From positions 4,410,001 to 4,474,000 of the forward strand of contig CAHIKZ030004724.1 of the NCBI GenBank assembly GCA_903632075.3: a stretch of 64,000 nt of DNA. The letters run 5' to 3'. Position numbers and translations under genes: made by a program. A model generated the notes under the pieces. That model was not told where the DNA came from. It was given only the letters and a program-made list of their open reading frames with translations, and ran no database searches. The number at the start of each line of letters is the position of its first letter. Position 1 is the first letter of the stretch. Shown here piece after piece: positions 22,518-31,830 of the stretch. This DNA is from Acanthosepion pharaonis (Eukaryota; Mollusca; Cephalopoda; Sepiida; Sepiidae).

Positions 22518-22630
22518 GTATATGTGTATTAACAAACAGATACAAATTACAAAAAACAATAATGTGTATTGGTAACAAATAATTGGGCAAAGTTTGTGTT
22601 CCAAGGAATGCATGAGTGAATGTTCGTCCT

Positions 22631-22632
<2 letters not shown>

Positions 22633-22672
<40 letters not shown>
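22633..22672. repeat. (GT)n microsatellite
   Basis: Pure GT dinucleotides. Confidence 0.95.
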
Positions 22673-22674
<2 letters not shown>

Positions 22675-22953
22675 TTCATGGCGTTTCGCCCGAAGCAAAA
22701 AAACGCAAATTCTCCACAGAGCTTTACATGGTGTCGTCAGCTGAAAAGTGAGAGAAGAAAAAGAGGGTAGGGAAGTATTTACAAAACTGGAGAGCGTCCC
22801 CAAGTAACGGTTTGGAACATTAGGAAATTAAGGAGGAGTTAACTCCGACAAAACCCCCTACAGATAGACAGAAAATATTTTCTGAATATTAACTCCAACA
22901 CTTGTTTTAGCGATTAGCTCGCCATAAGTGAAAATAACAATCTCTGAGTTTCC
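22673..22953. other. No recognisable feature
   Basis: The start 'gtttcgcccgaagcaa' distantly resembles the LINE 3' UTR word 'gtttcaccccaagcaa' but the similarity does not continue. No gene. Confidence 0.3.
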
Positions 22954-22979
22954 ATATATATATATATATATATATATAT
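22954..22979. repeat. (AT)n microsatellite
   Basis: Short pure AT tract just before the PLE terminal-repeat region. Confidence 0.9.
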
Positions 22980-23039
22980 GAAGAAATATACTCTTAAGGT
23001 GTGCTAGATTTATGGTATAAAGTGCTCAATATAAAAAAT

Positions 23040-23284
23040 AGAGCGTGTGTAAATATAAAAGTGAAAATTGAAGTCAGCACTTAGAGGCGACAGGCTGTTT
23101 CATGCTAGACGCAATCGTCAGGACACGAGTCTCGAAATACCGCCTACATATGCCACCCAGAAATACCTTCCACATAGCTAGATGAAGACACCATTACCAG
23201 TAATGTCTTGCCATTACGTGGTAGGTATTTCTGGGAGGCACATTCTAGCATGAAACAGCCTCTAAGTGTTGACTTCAATGTTCA

Positions 23285-23290
<6 letters not shown>
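23040..23290 (-). repeat. PLE terminal repeat (downstream copy) with inverted arms
   Basis: Shares with 26455-26590, in the same orientation, 'agaaataccttccac..agctagatg' and 'ccattacgtggtaggtattt', followed by 'ctgggaggca'. Its two outer parts are also inverted repeats of each other: 'agcatgaaacagcct' is found on the plus strand at about 23251 and on the minus strand at about 23093-23107. The block can therefore fold back on itself. Confidence 0.65.
23084..23127 (-). ncRNA. Candidate type I hammerhead ribozyme (degenerate)
   Basis: On the minus strand, in the required order: CTGACGA (23121-23115, fits CUGANGA), a stem II of TGC/GCA closed by GTCTA, GAAA (23101-23098), a short stem III ACA/TGT with a GCC triloop, and GTC (23091-23089) as the cleavage triplet. 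Cleavage would fall after the C at 23089. A very short stem III is typical of PLE-type hammerheads. Stem I (GTGTC against GCCTC) has two mismatches and stem II starts with a T-T mismatch, so activity in this copy is doubtful. I found the core by eye; no covariance model was run. Confidence 0.5.

Positions 23291-23334
<44 letters not shown>
23289..23334. repeat. (TA)n microsatellite, Tc1 target
   Basis: Pure TA dinucleotides directly abutting the Tc1 terminus; Tc1/mariner elements insert at TA. Confidence 0.9.
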
Positions 23335-23337
<3 letters not shown>

Positions 23338-24195
23338 GTTGGACAAATAATTGGAACACTTGTTAAATTCAAAGAAAATTTATTTAATATGGAGTTGGTC
23401 CTCCTTTAGCCTCACAGACTGCTTTAATACGTCTAGGAATGGAATCATATAGCTTCCTGACTTCATCCGGAGGAATTTTCAGTCATTCTTCCATTAAAAC
23501 CTTCTCCAGCTCTGTACGGCACGACGGTGGAGGATAGCTTGGGGAGGCCCCTCCATGTGTTGTAGCTCACTTTCATGCTCTTCATACCAATTCTTAACCA
23601 CTCGAGCGGTATGTATTGGAACATTATCGTCTTGGAAGATGCAGTCACCATCAGGGAATAAAGTCTTGGCCATTGGATGAACATGATCTTCCAAAATGTT
23701 CAGGTAATCTTTGCTGTTGATTCTACCGTGCAGGACAACTATTGGACTGTGACATTTCCATGATATGGCGGCCCAAACTATCACTGATCCACCTCCATGC
23801 TTCACTGCTGGAAGAAGACAGTCAGGGTTGTAAGCTTCTTTGGGCTGCCTCCACACATAAACTCACCCTGAAGTTGGGACAAAAGAAAAACTGGACTTGT
23901 TTGAGAATATGACTTGCTTCCATTGGTCTGCAGACCAGGCATTGTGATCTCTTCATCACTTCAACCTCTTTTGAATGTTGCGAGTGGAGAGAAGAGGTTT
24001 CCTCACAGCGGCTCTTCCATGATATGCAGCCTTATGGAGCTCACGGTGAACAGTCTTAGTAGAAACTGAACTATTCAGTTGATTATTCAACTCAGCAGTC
24101 ACTTTGGCCGCATTTGTCCGATGATTTTTTGCCACATTGCGTTTCAATGCACATCATTCCCTGTCAGTAAATTTGCAATTTAAAAAACCCCAATG
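23335..24195 (-). mobile_element. Tc1-like DNA transposon, one end missing
   Basis: One terminus is visible at 23335 ('ggggttggacaaataattgg'), which fits the Tc1 type end sequence and directly follows TA repeats. No matching inverted terminus is seen near 24195, so the transposase 5' side is truncated. It lies between the PLE 3' region and the PLE terminal repeat. Confidence 0.8.
23383..24185 (-). pseudogene. Tc1-like transposase, broken
   Basis: The minus strand gives CKFTDRE.CALKRNVAKNHR and TNAAKVTAELNNQLNSSVST followed by KTVHRELHKAAYHGRAAV (24180-23956), the second helix-turn-helix of Tc1 transposases. After frameshifts comes the DDE domain: GGGSVIVWAAISW, IFQDDNVPIHTARVVKNW (the second catalytic Asp is in QDDN). 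After LQHMEGPPQ the expected SPDLN..E.LW segment with the third acidic residue is missing, apparently by an internal deletion. The C-terminus VRKLYDSIPRRIKAVCEAKG runs to a stop near 23383. Normal length is about 340 aa; this copy lacks the N-terminal HTH and is catalytically dead. Confidence 0.85.
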
Positions 24196-24608
24196 ATTAT
24201 TTCTGAAATTTACGTGTTTTATAAGCATATTCATTATTAAAATCAAAGTTTCTATGATAACGGCTAGAGCAATTGTTGAAATAAAAAGGGGCGTAAGGTG
24301 TTAATAATTTGTATCAATATCTCAGTTACATTCACAGGTGTCAAGTCAGGGTAAGGTTGGGGTGTCTAAATTTAAAGCGGAAGAAGACATCGCCTAGTCT
24401 GGTTAAGCGTCTATGGAGATTTATTTATTTTTTAGTTCTATTTTTTATTTTTTTCTGAAAGGGTTTCGTGTATATAAAAACTGTCGTAAATCGCTAACAT
24501 TTGTTTTTTGACGACTTCATAAAGGGTTATCTTTTTTAGTAGGGCATTTAAACTATTTATTAGGATTATGGATTTTAAAAATTATTTTATTGTTTGTTTG
24601 TTTTTATG

Positions 24609-25160
24609 CTAATTATTCAATGCAAAAATTTGATGATGTCGGCAAAAAACCGTTAACTCATGTCTATTGTTTAATAGATTTTTATTATTTAGAAACGTAA
24701 AAATGTGTATTTTTTCATGTAGGCATAAAGGGCATGGGTCATCCCAAGTTTTACAAGTTCTAGTTTTGTTTATAATTTTCCATTTTACTTTTGGTGTTTT
24801 ATTCATTTCCTTCAAATGCCAAAATTATTTAGATAGAGATGTCTGATTTCTTTTATTTTTTATTGTTGAAAGAGCACTTATGCTGCCTCCATCTGGCTTT
24901 AAATTCATTCTTCGTGGACCCAATGTATATCATATTAGTATAAGGACTCTCAACGGATGAGATAGTACATTGGTATACCACAGATTTTACGCAGCATTTA
25001 TTTTCCAATGGGCAGTCTTCTGGGTTTCTACAATCACATAATTTTTCACTATTTTTGTCTAATTTAAGTGTAGGGTTTTTATTAATACTATTCAGGCATG
25101 GGGGTTGCTTAGGATTTTATTATTGTGTTTTTTATTATACTTTCTAGATTTTCAGTGCAG
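24609..25160 (-). pseudogene. PLE endonuclease, zinc finger plus GIY-YIG
   Basis: From 25130 downwards the minus strand reads NPKQPPCLNSINKNPTL, then KLCDCRNPEDCPLENKCC, VKSVVYQCTISS, MIYIGSTKNEFKARWRQHK and CSFNN. After a stop it continues in ORF 24815-24609 with KWKIINKTRTCKTWDDPC, PLCLHEKIHIF, NKNLLNNRHELTVFCRHH. The VVYQC...YIGST...F..R...H pattern is the GIY-YIG fold; the upstream Cys cluster is the PLE linker zinc finger; the closing C.LC..EK...L....LLN.R.EL...CRH block is the usual PLE C-terminus. At least one stop interrupts it. It nicks target DNA in family members. Confidence 0.75.
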
Positions 25161-25306
25161 CTGTAACTTAATTTTAAAGGGCGTTTTTATTAAATATTTT
25201 ACTAAGTCTACTATTGGTAGGAAAGTGTTTTTCAATTAAAGCTAGGAATTTCTGTCCTAGCTTAATACTAACCATTTGGTTGAACGGAGGAGTATACCAA
25301 ATGATT

Positions 25307-26230
25307 TTACTTTTCCTGTTTTTTTTGTTTTTTTTTCGGGTTAGTACAATTATTTCTATAATTGATGTTAGCATTTTTGTATCCACTATTTTTTAGGGCA
25401 GCGTTATAAAAGTTGCTGTGTTGTTGGAAAATTTCTTTGTTAGCGGAGTTAATGTTGATTCTATTCTCTATTGATGAGGGTATATGTTTAATTGTGGATG
25501 GAGGGTGGTTTGACTTCGGGTGTATATATAAGGGGTTAGTATTTGTTTTTTTATAAGGTTGGTATGTGTTGTTTGTTAAATCTACAGTTACTTCGAGGAA
25601 GTTTACCCTTTTCAATTTAGTACAGACTGTTATTTTTAAGTTTAGATTTTTAAAGTAACTAAATATAATCTTTCTAATTTTCTCTATTTTAAAATTAGTA
25701 GAACTCCTCACTACCATGAGCCCGTCATCTCTATACAGTCCGATGTCCTTAATATCTATTTCACGGTGCACGGTCAAGTTGTACAGTATTAAAAGACGGT
25801 CAGAAGACTCTGCAGAATCTAGAGATCCCATGGTGATGTCAAAAAGGTCATTATTGTTTTTTATCCATTGGTCCCCATTATGAATGAGGACAGATTTTTT
25901 TTGCACTGAGAATTATATCTATTTCTTCCTTTGTCAGGTTAGAATACACAGCAGCAAACTCCAGGGCAGTCGTGAATAAATCCTTCGATATTGACGGGTA
26001 GTAATCCACGATATCGAACTGTAATAGGGTGCAATCAGGTTTATTATCAATATTGGTAAAGCAGTTGATGACATCTTTGGTATTGATCCATAATTTTAAT
26101 CCAAGGTAGTTTTTAATTTGGCAAGTAATTCTTTCCAGGATTTGTTGATCTTACCTATGTCGGGTCGGGTAGGGTTAATTATTCTTGTGGTAGGGTTTTC
26201 CATAAAATCTTGTTTGTGGTCTTTAAGAGT
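25307..26230 (-). pseudogene. PLE reverse transcriptase, frameshifted
   Basis: The upstream part (26230-25910) reads TLKDHKQDFMENPTTRIINP, TRPDIGKINKSWKELLAKLK, then, after a frameshift, LLQFDIVDYYPSISKDLFTT and YSNLTKEEIDIIL. FDIVDYYPSI is RT motif A with its catalytic Asp. The open frame 25906-25307 (199 codons from its Met) continues with DITMGSLDSAESSDRLLI, IGLYRDDGLMVVRSSTNFKI (motif C, YRDDG), KLKRVNFLEVTVDLTNNTYQ and the connection region YKKTNTNPLYIHPKSNHPPS. The YRDDG box and the following KRVNFLEVTVDL block are typical of Penelope RTs. Both catalytic motifs are intact but the frame is broken near 26090. Confidence 0.85.
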
Positions 26231-26454
26231 TATGTTACATCTTATTTGTGGTTTTTAAGAGTTATGTTACATATTAAATCAAAAAGCACAAGTAGGCTAC
26301 AAAGTCACGACATTCTAGTACAGACAAAATCTGGAAGAAAGGTCACATACCCTAGACATTTCAAAACATACAGCAAATATTAACAATTGATAGCGGTTCG
26401 CACCTCATCACTTCTAAGGGGGTGCCTGTTGGGATATATAGGGCGCGACAGAAA

Positions 26455-26590
26455 TACCGCTCACATATACCTCCCAGAAATACCTCCCACGTAGCTAGAT
26501 GTACACACAATTACCATTAATGTCTTACCATTACGTGGTAGGTATTTCTGGGAGGCAATGTGTAGAAGCTATTTCTGCCGCATTCTGTAC
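26455..26590 (-). repeat. PLE terminal repeat (upstream copy)
   Basis: Direct-repeat partner of 23040-23290. It contains 'cctcccagaaatacctccca' and 'ccattacgtggtaggtattt', which are inverted relative to each other within the block. The hammerhead-like segment of the other copy is absent: the minus strand jumps from 'gcggtatttc' to 'tgtcgc'. Confidence 0.65.
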
Positions 26591-26599
26591 AAAAATAAA

Positions 26600-27130
26600 A
26601 TACTTTTTAAAATTCCCTCCGCAGTTACACTTTCATCAAGTCTAAAAATAGAAACATAAAACCAGGCTTCGTCATGTCGCCTCGCGCCGACGTGGCAGTA
26701 AGCACACCACAAGGCCTCTTCAAGAAACAGAATTTTTAAAAATATTAAATTTCAGCTTTCATTTGGAGCCTATCTCCAGTCTGTATACGAACGTACCAAG
26801 ATCAAGTTCAGGAGCACACATAACGAGCATACACGGCTGTCACACTGAGCGCATTCACTTACTCATGCCATACCGAAGAAAGTTATCATAGTTGGCAATC
26901 TGCCATACAGAGAGATCAACACCGGCAAGACTCGCCCATTCATCTACATCTGCCTCGAAACGTAATTTCTAATTGACTTGGTTATATCCATAAATATATA
27001 CATTTACTCTCTCTCACTCTCACCCTCTCTCTCGCGCACACACACACACACATACATACATATACGCATATCTTCACACCTAAAATATTAAGCACACGCT
27101 CACACCTACACATCCCTACATACACGGGCA
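26600..27130. other. No recognisable feature
   Basis: Unique-looking sequence ending in a CT- and CA-rich tract (27008-27060). Confidence 0.4.
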
Positions 27131-27139
27131 ATTGCTTTG

Positions 27140-27300
27140 GGCACCTCGAGGCGGTGTAATGGTTAGCAGGCTTGTCTCGCTAGAACAATTACGACTAAGT
27201 AGTGAGTTCGATCCTCACTGGGTACCCCATACTTTCGGCTTTGTGCCACATCTAAGCTACGCTTGGAAAATCACTACACGGACAATTGTTTTTCAAAATT
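27140..27300 (+). mobile_element. tRNA-derived SINE
   Basis: A tRNA-like head with an A box ('ggtgtaatggttagc', about 27153) and a B box ('gagttcgatcct', about 27204) is followed by a body with 'tttcggctttgtgccacatc', 'taagctacgcttggaaaat'. The body is recognised in reverse at 61478-61558. Octopus and squid genomes are known to hold abundant tRNA-derived SINEs; which family this is I cannot say. Confidence 0.75.
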
Positions 27301-27542
27301 TTATTTCTCTCGATTTTTTAAGAATTCGTTTTAACCATTCTAAGAACCCCTTTTCTCTTTCACTTAATTGCCACCATTGTTGTTAAATTGTATTCGAGTT
27401 ATATTGTTTTATTCCTTGTTTTGAACACGCGATGTTCCTTGGCGCTTAAATTCTCTTTCCTTTTCTCTTACGAAGGTTAGCAGTAAACTCCTTCACTTAA
27501 TCAACAAAAACAAAGGCAACCACAATCAGTAGTAGTCTATAG

Positions 27543-27544
<2 letters not shown>

Positions 27545-27585
<41 letters not shown>
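27545..27585. repeat. (TA)n microsatellite
   Basis: Pure AT dinucleotides abutting the pogo-like MITE. Confidence 0.95.
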
Positions 27586-27588
<3 letters not shown>

Positions 27589-28299
27589 TGAGTCCTCTGT
27601 ATTCGCGGGGATTGGGGACCAGAACCGGTTGGGAATAGTTAGAATCCGCGAGTACTTGTAACTCCCACCTAAAAGTGCTTATAAATACCTATTTTGGTTG
27701 TTAAAACCCCATATGCCATAAACTTTCATCCTAAACACTTTAGAAACATTTCAGACCCTTTTAAAAACATTTTTGTAAAATAGTATTGGTGACCATACAC
27801 TTCTTTCATACGTGCAATAACCGGTTTTAATTACGCATAGATCAATACAACAATAGAAAATATTATGTGTAACAAGACATAAAATATAAAGTTTAAAACA
27901 TTTTCTAAAAACAGAACTGTGATGATACCCCCAGCTAAGCCACTTTTAAGGCCCCAACCGCAGCCACTAACAAAGAACAAAGCCCAAGCACTACGCATGT
28001 TTTTGAGTTTGTTTGTTTTTTATAATGTACAATTCTGCCAATTTTTATTGTAAAATGGACTGTTATTTGTTTTAATTCACTTAAATAACAGGAAAATAAT
28101 ACAAGAATATTTTAAATATGTTCTATCGAAAAAATACTCGAATCGAGGGAGTTTTCAGCGAATAATTTGTACATATGTTCTTCAGAAAAACACGCGAATA
28201 TTCGGGGTTTCCGCGAATAACAAGTACATATGTTTTAAAGAAAAATCCGCGAATGTGTGAAGCCTGGAATGCTGAAACGCGAATAGGCGGGGTTCACTG
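27586..28299. mobile_element. pogo/Tigger-like non-autonomous MITE (714 bp)
   Basis: Terminal inverted repeats: left 'cagtgagtcctctgtattcg', right (reverse complement) 'cagtgaaccccgcctattcg', both continuing 'cg'. TA flanks both ends (27584-27585 and 28300-28301). The right subterminal part has diverged repeats of 'gcgaataa...gtacatatgtt'. The interior has no transposase. The TIR style and TA duplication suggest the pogo/Tigger lineage; this is inference from end sequences. Confidence 0.7.
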
Positions 28300-28301
28300 T
28301 A

Positions 28302-28787
28302 TATATATTAGCGTTATTTTTAGTGGTGCCTCAGGGCACATTTTTAAAATCGTCGGTAGACGAAATAAATACTGTTTAAAATAAAAAGAACCATCTACTA
28401 AAATACAGGTATCCAAAAAATAACGCTTGAAATAATACATATATACATACACACACATGCATGCCTTACTTCTTGCCTATCTCAAACTGCGAATTTTTTC
28501 TAAGCTCTATACTAAACATTAAATCTGTTACGAAAAAAGAACTAAACAAAATGAACACAAAAAGATCAGCTTTAAAAAAGGACTCGTAACTGGAAAAACC
28601 GAATGAAAAAAGAATGTTAACAACAAATACTTTTACACACCCAACCCAGTCTGCAGAATCAGAATCAACGTTGAGTTTAAACAAGCGAATGAGCCAATTG
28701 GAGTAAAGTTCCATGCAGATTTAAATTTTTCCCACTTGTGACGAATGCAGCTATCGATTTTTTTGCATGCTAACATGCTAGTTAGCA
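28302..28787. other. No recognisable feature
   Basis: AT-rich. The minus-strand open frame 28466-28714 is hydrophobic and phenylalanine-rich with no identified family. Confidence 0.4.
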
Positions 28788-28882
28788 TTCGTGTCAGTCA
28801 GCTGTTGGCTCTCATGCTGGCCAATAGAGTCTTCCTGCCTATTCGTGGCAGCCAGCTATAGGCTCTCACTCTGGCCAGTAGA
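28788..28882 (+). repeat. Two-unit direct repeat (~53-bp spacing)
   Basis: 'ttcgtgtcagtcagctgttg' with 'gctctcatgctggccaatag' is followed 53 bp later by 'ttcgtggcagccagctatag' with 'gctctcactctggccagtag'. Confidence 0.75.
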
Positions 28883-29054
28883 AAATGGCCGCAAACTACA
28901 TGAAAACTGCCGTAGAAGCATGAAAAAAAATCGGTTATTTTCACTATCGATGGGAGTTGGGAAATGCAAAGTCGGTCTTGGCCTTCTCGCAAACTTGGAG
29001 CATGTGCATATAAATTTTGGTGCAAATCTGTCGAAAATTGCGGCCGTGCATTCG

Positions 29055-29056
<2 letters not shown>

Positions 29057-29128
<72 letters not shown>

Positions 29129-29161
29129 CCTGCCTTATATATATATATATATATATATATA
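29057..29161. repeat. (AC)n and (AT)n microsatellites
   Basis: AC dinucleotides to about 29125, then a short spacer and AT dinucleotides at about 29137-29161. Confidence 0.95.
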
Positions 29162-29310
29162 TTTTAAATGCAATGTCAATCCCTATCTACTGTCCACCTG
29201 ATTACTCTTTCATCTTCCCGCTCATTATTAATGTTTCTGTTCCTAATTATTCCTCATCCAATAATCTCTTGTGTCTTAATGGCATTATTGCCTTGCATGA
29301 GGGGAAATCG

Positions 29311-29315
<5 letters not shown>

Positions 29316-29355
<40 letters not shown>
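29316..29355. repeat. (AT)n microsatellite
   Basis: Pure AT dinucleotides directly left of the fold-back element. Confidence 0.95.
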
Positions 29356-29358
<3 letters not shown>

Positions 29359-29563
29359 TACACATAGTAGAAATAAGTCCAAATTTACCTAATTCGAATA
29401 GTCATTTCAACCAACAAGAAAACCTACATTGGTATTGTTAATTCAGAAGGGTGAAGGAATAAAATTGTAACTTAAAATTTAAACATTATGCTAATATAGG
29501 TTTTCTTGTTGGTTGAAATAGCTATTCGAATGAGGTAAATTTGGATTTCTATTCTATGTAATT
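29356..29563. mobile_element. Fold-back (long inverted repeat) element, 208 bp
   Basis: Two arms of about 75 bp: left has 'ccaaatttacctaattcgaa', 'tcaaccaacaagaaaaccta'; the right arm is its reverse complement with a few changes. The loop is about 60 bp. It would form a long hairpin. It sits next to (AT)n, consistent with insertion at TA, but a unique target duplication cannot be told from the AT tract. Confidence 0.75.
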
Positions 29564-30754
29564 TATATGCTCTGTTATAATAAATGCATTGAGCTCTTTT
29601 TGTGAATCAACTTTAATATTTTATATTATTAGGATTCACTTGGATTATATAACAACGGATTATTATATATTGTCATTTTCGGATTAATACAAATATGACA
29701 TTTGTCACTTAGATTATTGATGTTATATTCAGTACCTCAACTCCAGAGTTTCGTCGACAAACAATTTTTGTAATTGTTCAGTCCACTCGTCAGGAGATTT
29801 TGTTAGTAGTTCTCATTTATATATATGTGTGTTTGTTTTGCTCTACCGGTGCTGCTTAGAATATGTCGATTGCATCTCTTACAGAGGGCTAAGACCTAGC
29901 CACACATGGGTCACCTTCATGGTGGATACTTGTAGACCCGACCAATCTGTCATCAATTCCGAACCAGACTTATATATGTCTAGCTCATAATTAAATTTCA
30001 TTTTCATCATATTAGTCTTGTATTCAACATTAAATAACCCAAATAACGTTGAATTAGCCAACATAATCTACTAATTATATGTTGATCTTCTTTTTGAGCG
30101 TGACTTTTTTTTTATATGCCTCTGAAACGTTTACATGCTCACTATTTTAATTATTAAATGCTTAATATAATTACATCTTCTCAGCGAAACATTACGACCA
30201 ATAAAGCGCCTGGAATGATGTATTCATCTTTTCTTAGCTGACACGTATGTGTTCTGCTGTGTTGCTAAGATCGTAAGTCATGGAACGAAATAAAAGAAAT
30301 GTTTCATCAAAAGAGGACAGGCGGGGGTCGGGGGGGTCGTTTTGAGGGAGGGGAGGTTGGGTAAAAGAATGAAAGATGTTAGGAATTTAGGGGAATCATG
30401 ATTAATTGACGTGCACCACTGACTCAGTCACTTGTGTGTCGAGTCTGTGTTTGACATTGAGGTGTTAACTTATGACGCACTGACCAATTAACTCTACCCA
30501 GCGTTGGCGATCCATTCAAGGATGACGCTCGTGAGTATAAAAAGCAATGCCAGACTGCTGAGTCATTTATTCAATTAAATGTCACTGAGACAGATTTTTT
30601 TTTTTCTGATTAGCATTTTTTTAAGGAATTAACTTCAACCATGGTCCCATCTCTGGTCAATTGTATTCTTTGACTCTCTTTGGTGATTTTTAGGTTTTAG
30701 CAATACATTCTCGGAAGAAATTAAACTGCAAGATCCGTTAAAAAATCTTTTTTT
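29564..30754. other. No supported gene
   Basis: Contains a G-rich tract (30320-30359) and, at 30419-30580, AP-1-like 'tgactcagtca', a TATA-like 'gtataaaaag' at about 30535 and 'gctgagtcat' just after. No coding sequence follows. Confidence 0.35.
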
Positions 30755-31320
30755 TTTAATCGTTTCACCCCAAGCAAAGCAATAAAGCCACTAGGATGCA
30801 ATTGGTTACTGAGTATTAGAAAATATGAGAAAAGCTACTATTAAAAAGAGAGGACGATAAATGAACAAGAATGAATAACACAAAAAATAACGATTGACAT
30901 TGCATTTAAATTTTTGAAGATCAAAGTTGACTGGGAAGTTAAAAGCCGGAAGATAGTTCCACAAGCGAGAAGTGCGATAGAAGAAACTGTTAGCATAGAA
31001 TTTACGGTTACATTTAAACATTTCAAAATTTGTAAAATGATGAGACCTTGCCGGCAATCTAATACTGCGCTTAAATTCATAAAGTCTAGGTACCATAATG
31101 GAATGTTCATCAGAACAATTACAATATTTATAGAAAAGGCCCAGGGAATCTACAATACAGTGGTGGGGAAAAGAATGAAGCTGAGATGCCAGATCAGGAC
31201 CAATAACATTGCAGATTCTTGTTTTGATTTTATTAAGAATCACTACTTGGCAGGAGCAACATGTGGTAGCAATATTCAAAGTATGGATGAATGACTTATA
31301 AATATGCAAGATAGATTCTG
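30755..31320 (-). pseudogene. LINE reverse-transcriptase C-terminus and 3' UTR
   Basis: The best-preserved C-terminal LINE relic. The open frame 31309-30806 (minus strand) contains KIKTRICNVIGPDLASQLHS, DSLGLFYKYC, VPRLYEFKRSIRLPARSHHF, FYRTSRLWNYLPAFNFPVNF and DLQKFKCNVNRYF. This matches the jockey/CR1-like tail (RR......L..R....SL.LFYRY..G.CS..L...+P.L.....TR......, SF.PRTSRLWN.LP...FP....L..FK..+...L). The 3' UTR on the plus strand reads 'cgtttcaccccaagcaaagc' at about 30761. Strongly 5'-truncated, so inactive. Confidence 0.8.
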
Positions 31321-31454
31321 ATGAGAAAAAATGTCTAGTACGACAAAGTGAACCAACTTAAACTAAATGATAGGCACGTCGGTTTGAGGAAATGTTTAAC
31401 GAGCTAATTTGAATAATCATTGCTACTGATCCTCATTGCGCAAATTAGTAAATA

Positions 31455-31700
31455 ATAAGTCCGCCTCGAAGTAGGGTTATGATTAACGAGCTAGACTCGT
31501 TCACCATTAGCACTGAGTAGTGAGTTCATTCCACACTGCATGTAACATAGTCATGTCTTTGTAGTAAAACTAATCTAAGCTTATAAAATATTCCTTGGTT
31601 GGTTATTACTACTGACTCATGTTCAATTCTTGCTGAGTGCTCTCAACGCGAGTCCTTGTGCTAAACTAGAGTAAGCTTAGTAAACAACAACTAACAATTA
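31455..31700 (+). mobile_element. tRNA-derived SINE relics (two, adjacent)
   Basis: First: A-box-like 'gggttatgattaacgagc', B-box-like 'gagttcattcc', tail with 'actaatctaagcttataaaa' (31455-31590). Second: B-box-like 'gttcaattctt', tail 'ctaaactagagtaagcttag' (about 31600-31690). Both resemble the SINE at 27140 but are more diverged. Confidence 0.5.
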
Positions 31701-31830
31701 AATGATCATTCTCAAAAGATTGCAGGTTCTTCGAATTAAAAACAGACATTGTGATTGTACATTAATTAGATCAAGCTTCGTCAAATACCTGTTCTCTGTT
31801 CCCTATGCCTTGCACTAACGATCGTGGAAC

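Larger units (their letters stand above)
23040..26590 (-). mobile_element. Penelope-like element with terminal repeats, decayed
   Basis: Read on the minus strand: a terminal-repeat-like block (26590-26455), a short leader, a reverse transcriptase (26230-25307), a zinc-finger/GIY-YIG endonuclease (about 25160-24609), a 3' UTR to about 24260, then a nested truncated Tc1 element (24195-23335) with a (TA)n tract, and a second terminal-repeat-like block (23290-23040). RT plus GIY-YIG is diagnostic for Penelope-like elements. The two blocks are in the same orientation and share ~110 bp, as expected of PLE pseudo-LTRs. One of them carries a hammerhead-like core, and hammerhead ribozymes are known from PLE terminal repeats. 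The coding region has frameshifts, so it is not autonomous. Outer limits are approximate. Confidence 0.7.

Noticed and set aside
22317..22803. Overlapping frames of 120 and 153 codons on the minus strand
   Set aside because: Both run through (GT)n and (TA)n microsatellites (His-Thr and Ile-Tyr runs); no conserved domain.
28798..29124. Minus-strand frames starting with a long Cys-Val run
   Set aside because: The run is translated from (AC)n; the rest shows no domain.
30320..30359. G-quadruplex in the G-rich tract
   Set aside because: G-runs are present but spaced irregularly; without a folding calculation I do not claim it.
30900..31294. 126-codon plus-strand frame
   Set aside because: It is the antisense of the LINE C-terminal relic, which has clear family motifs on the minus strand.
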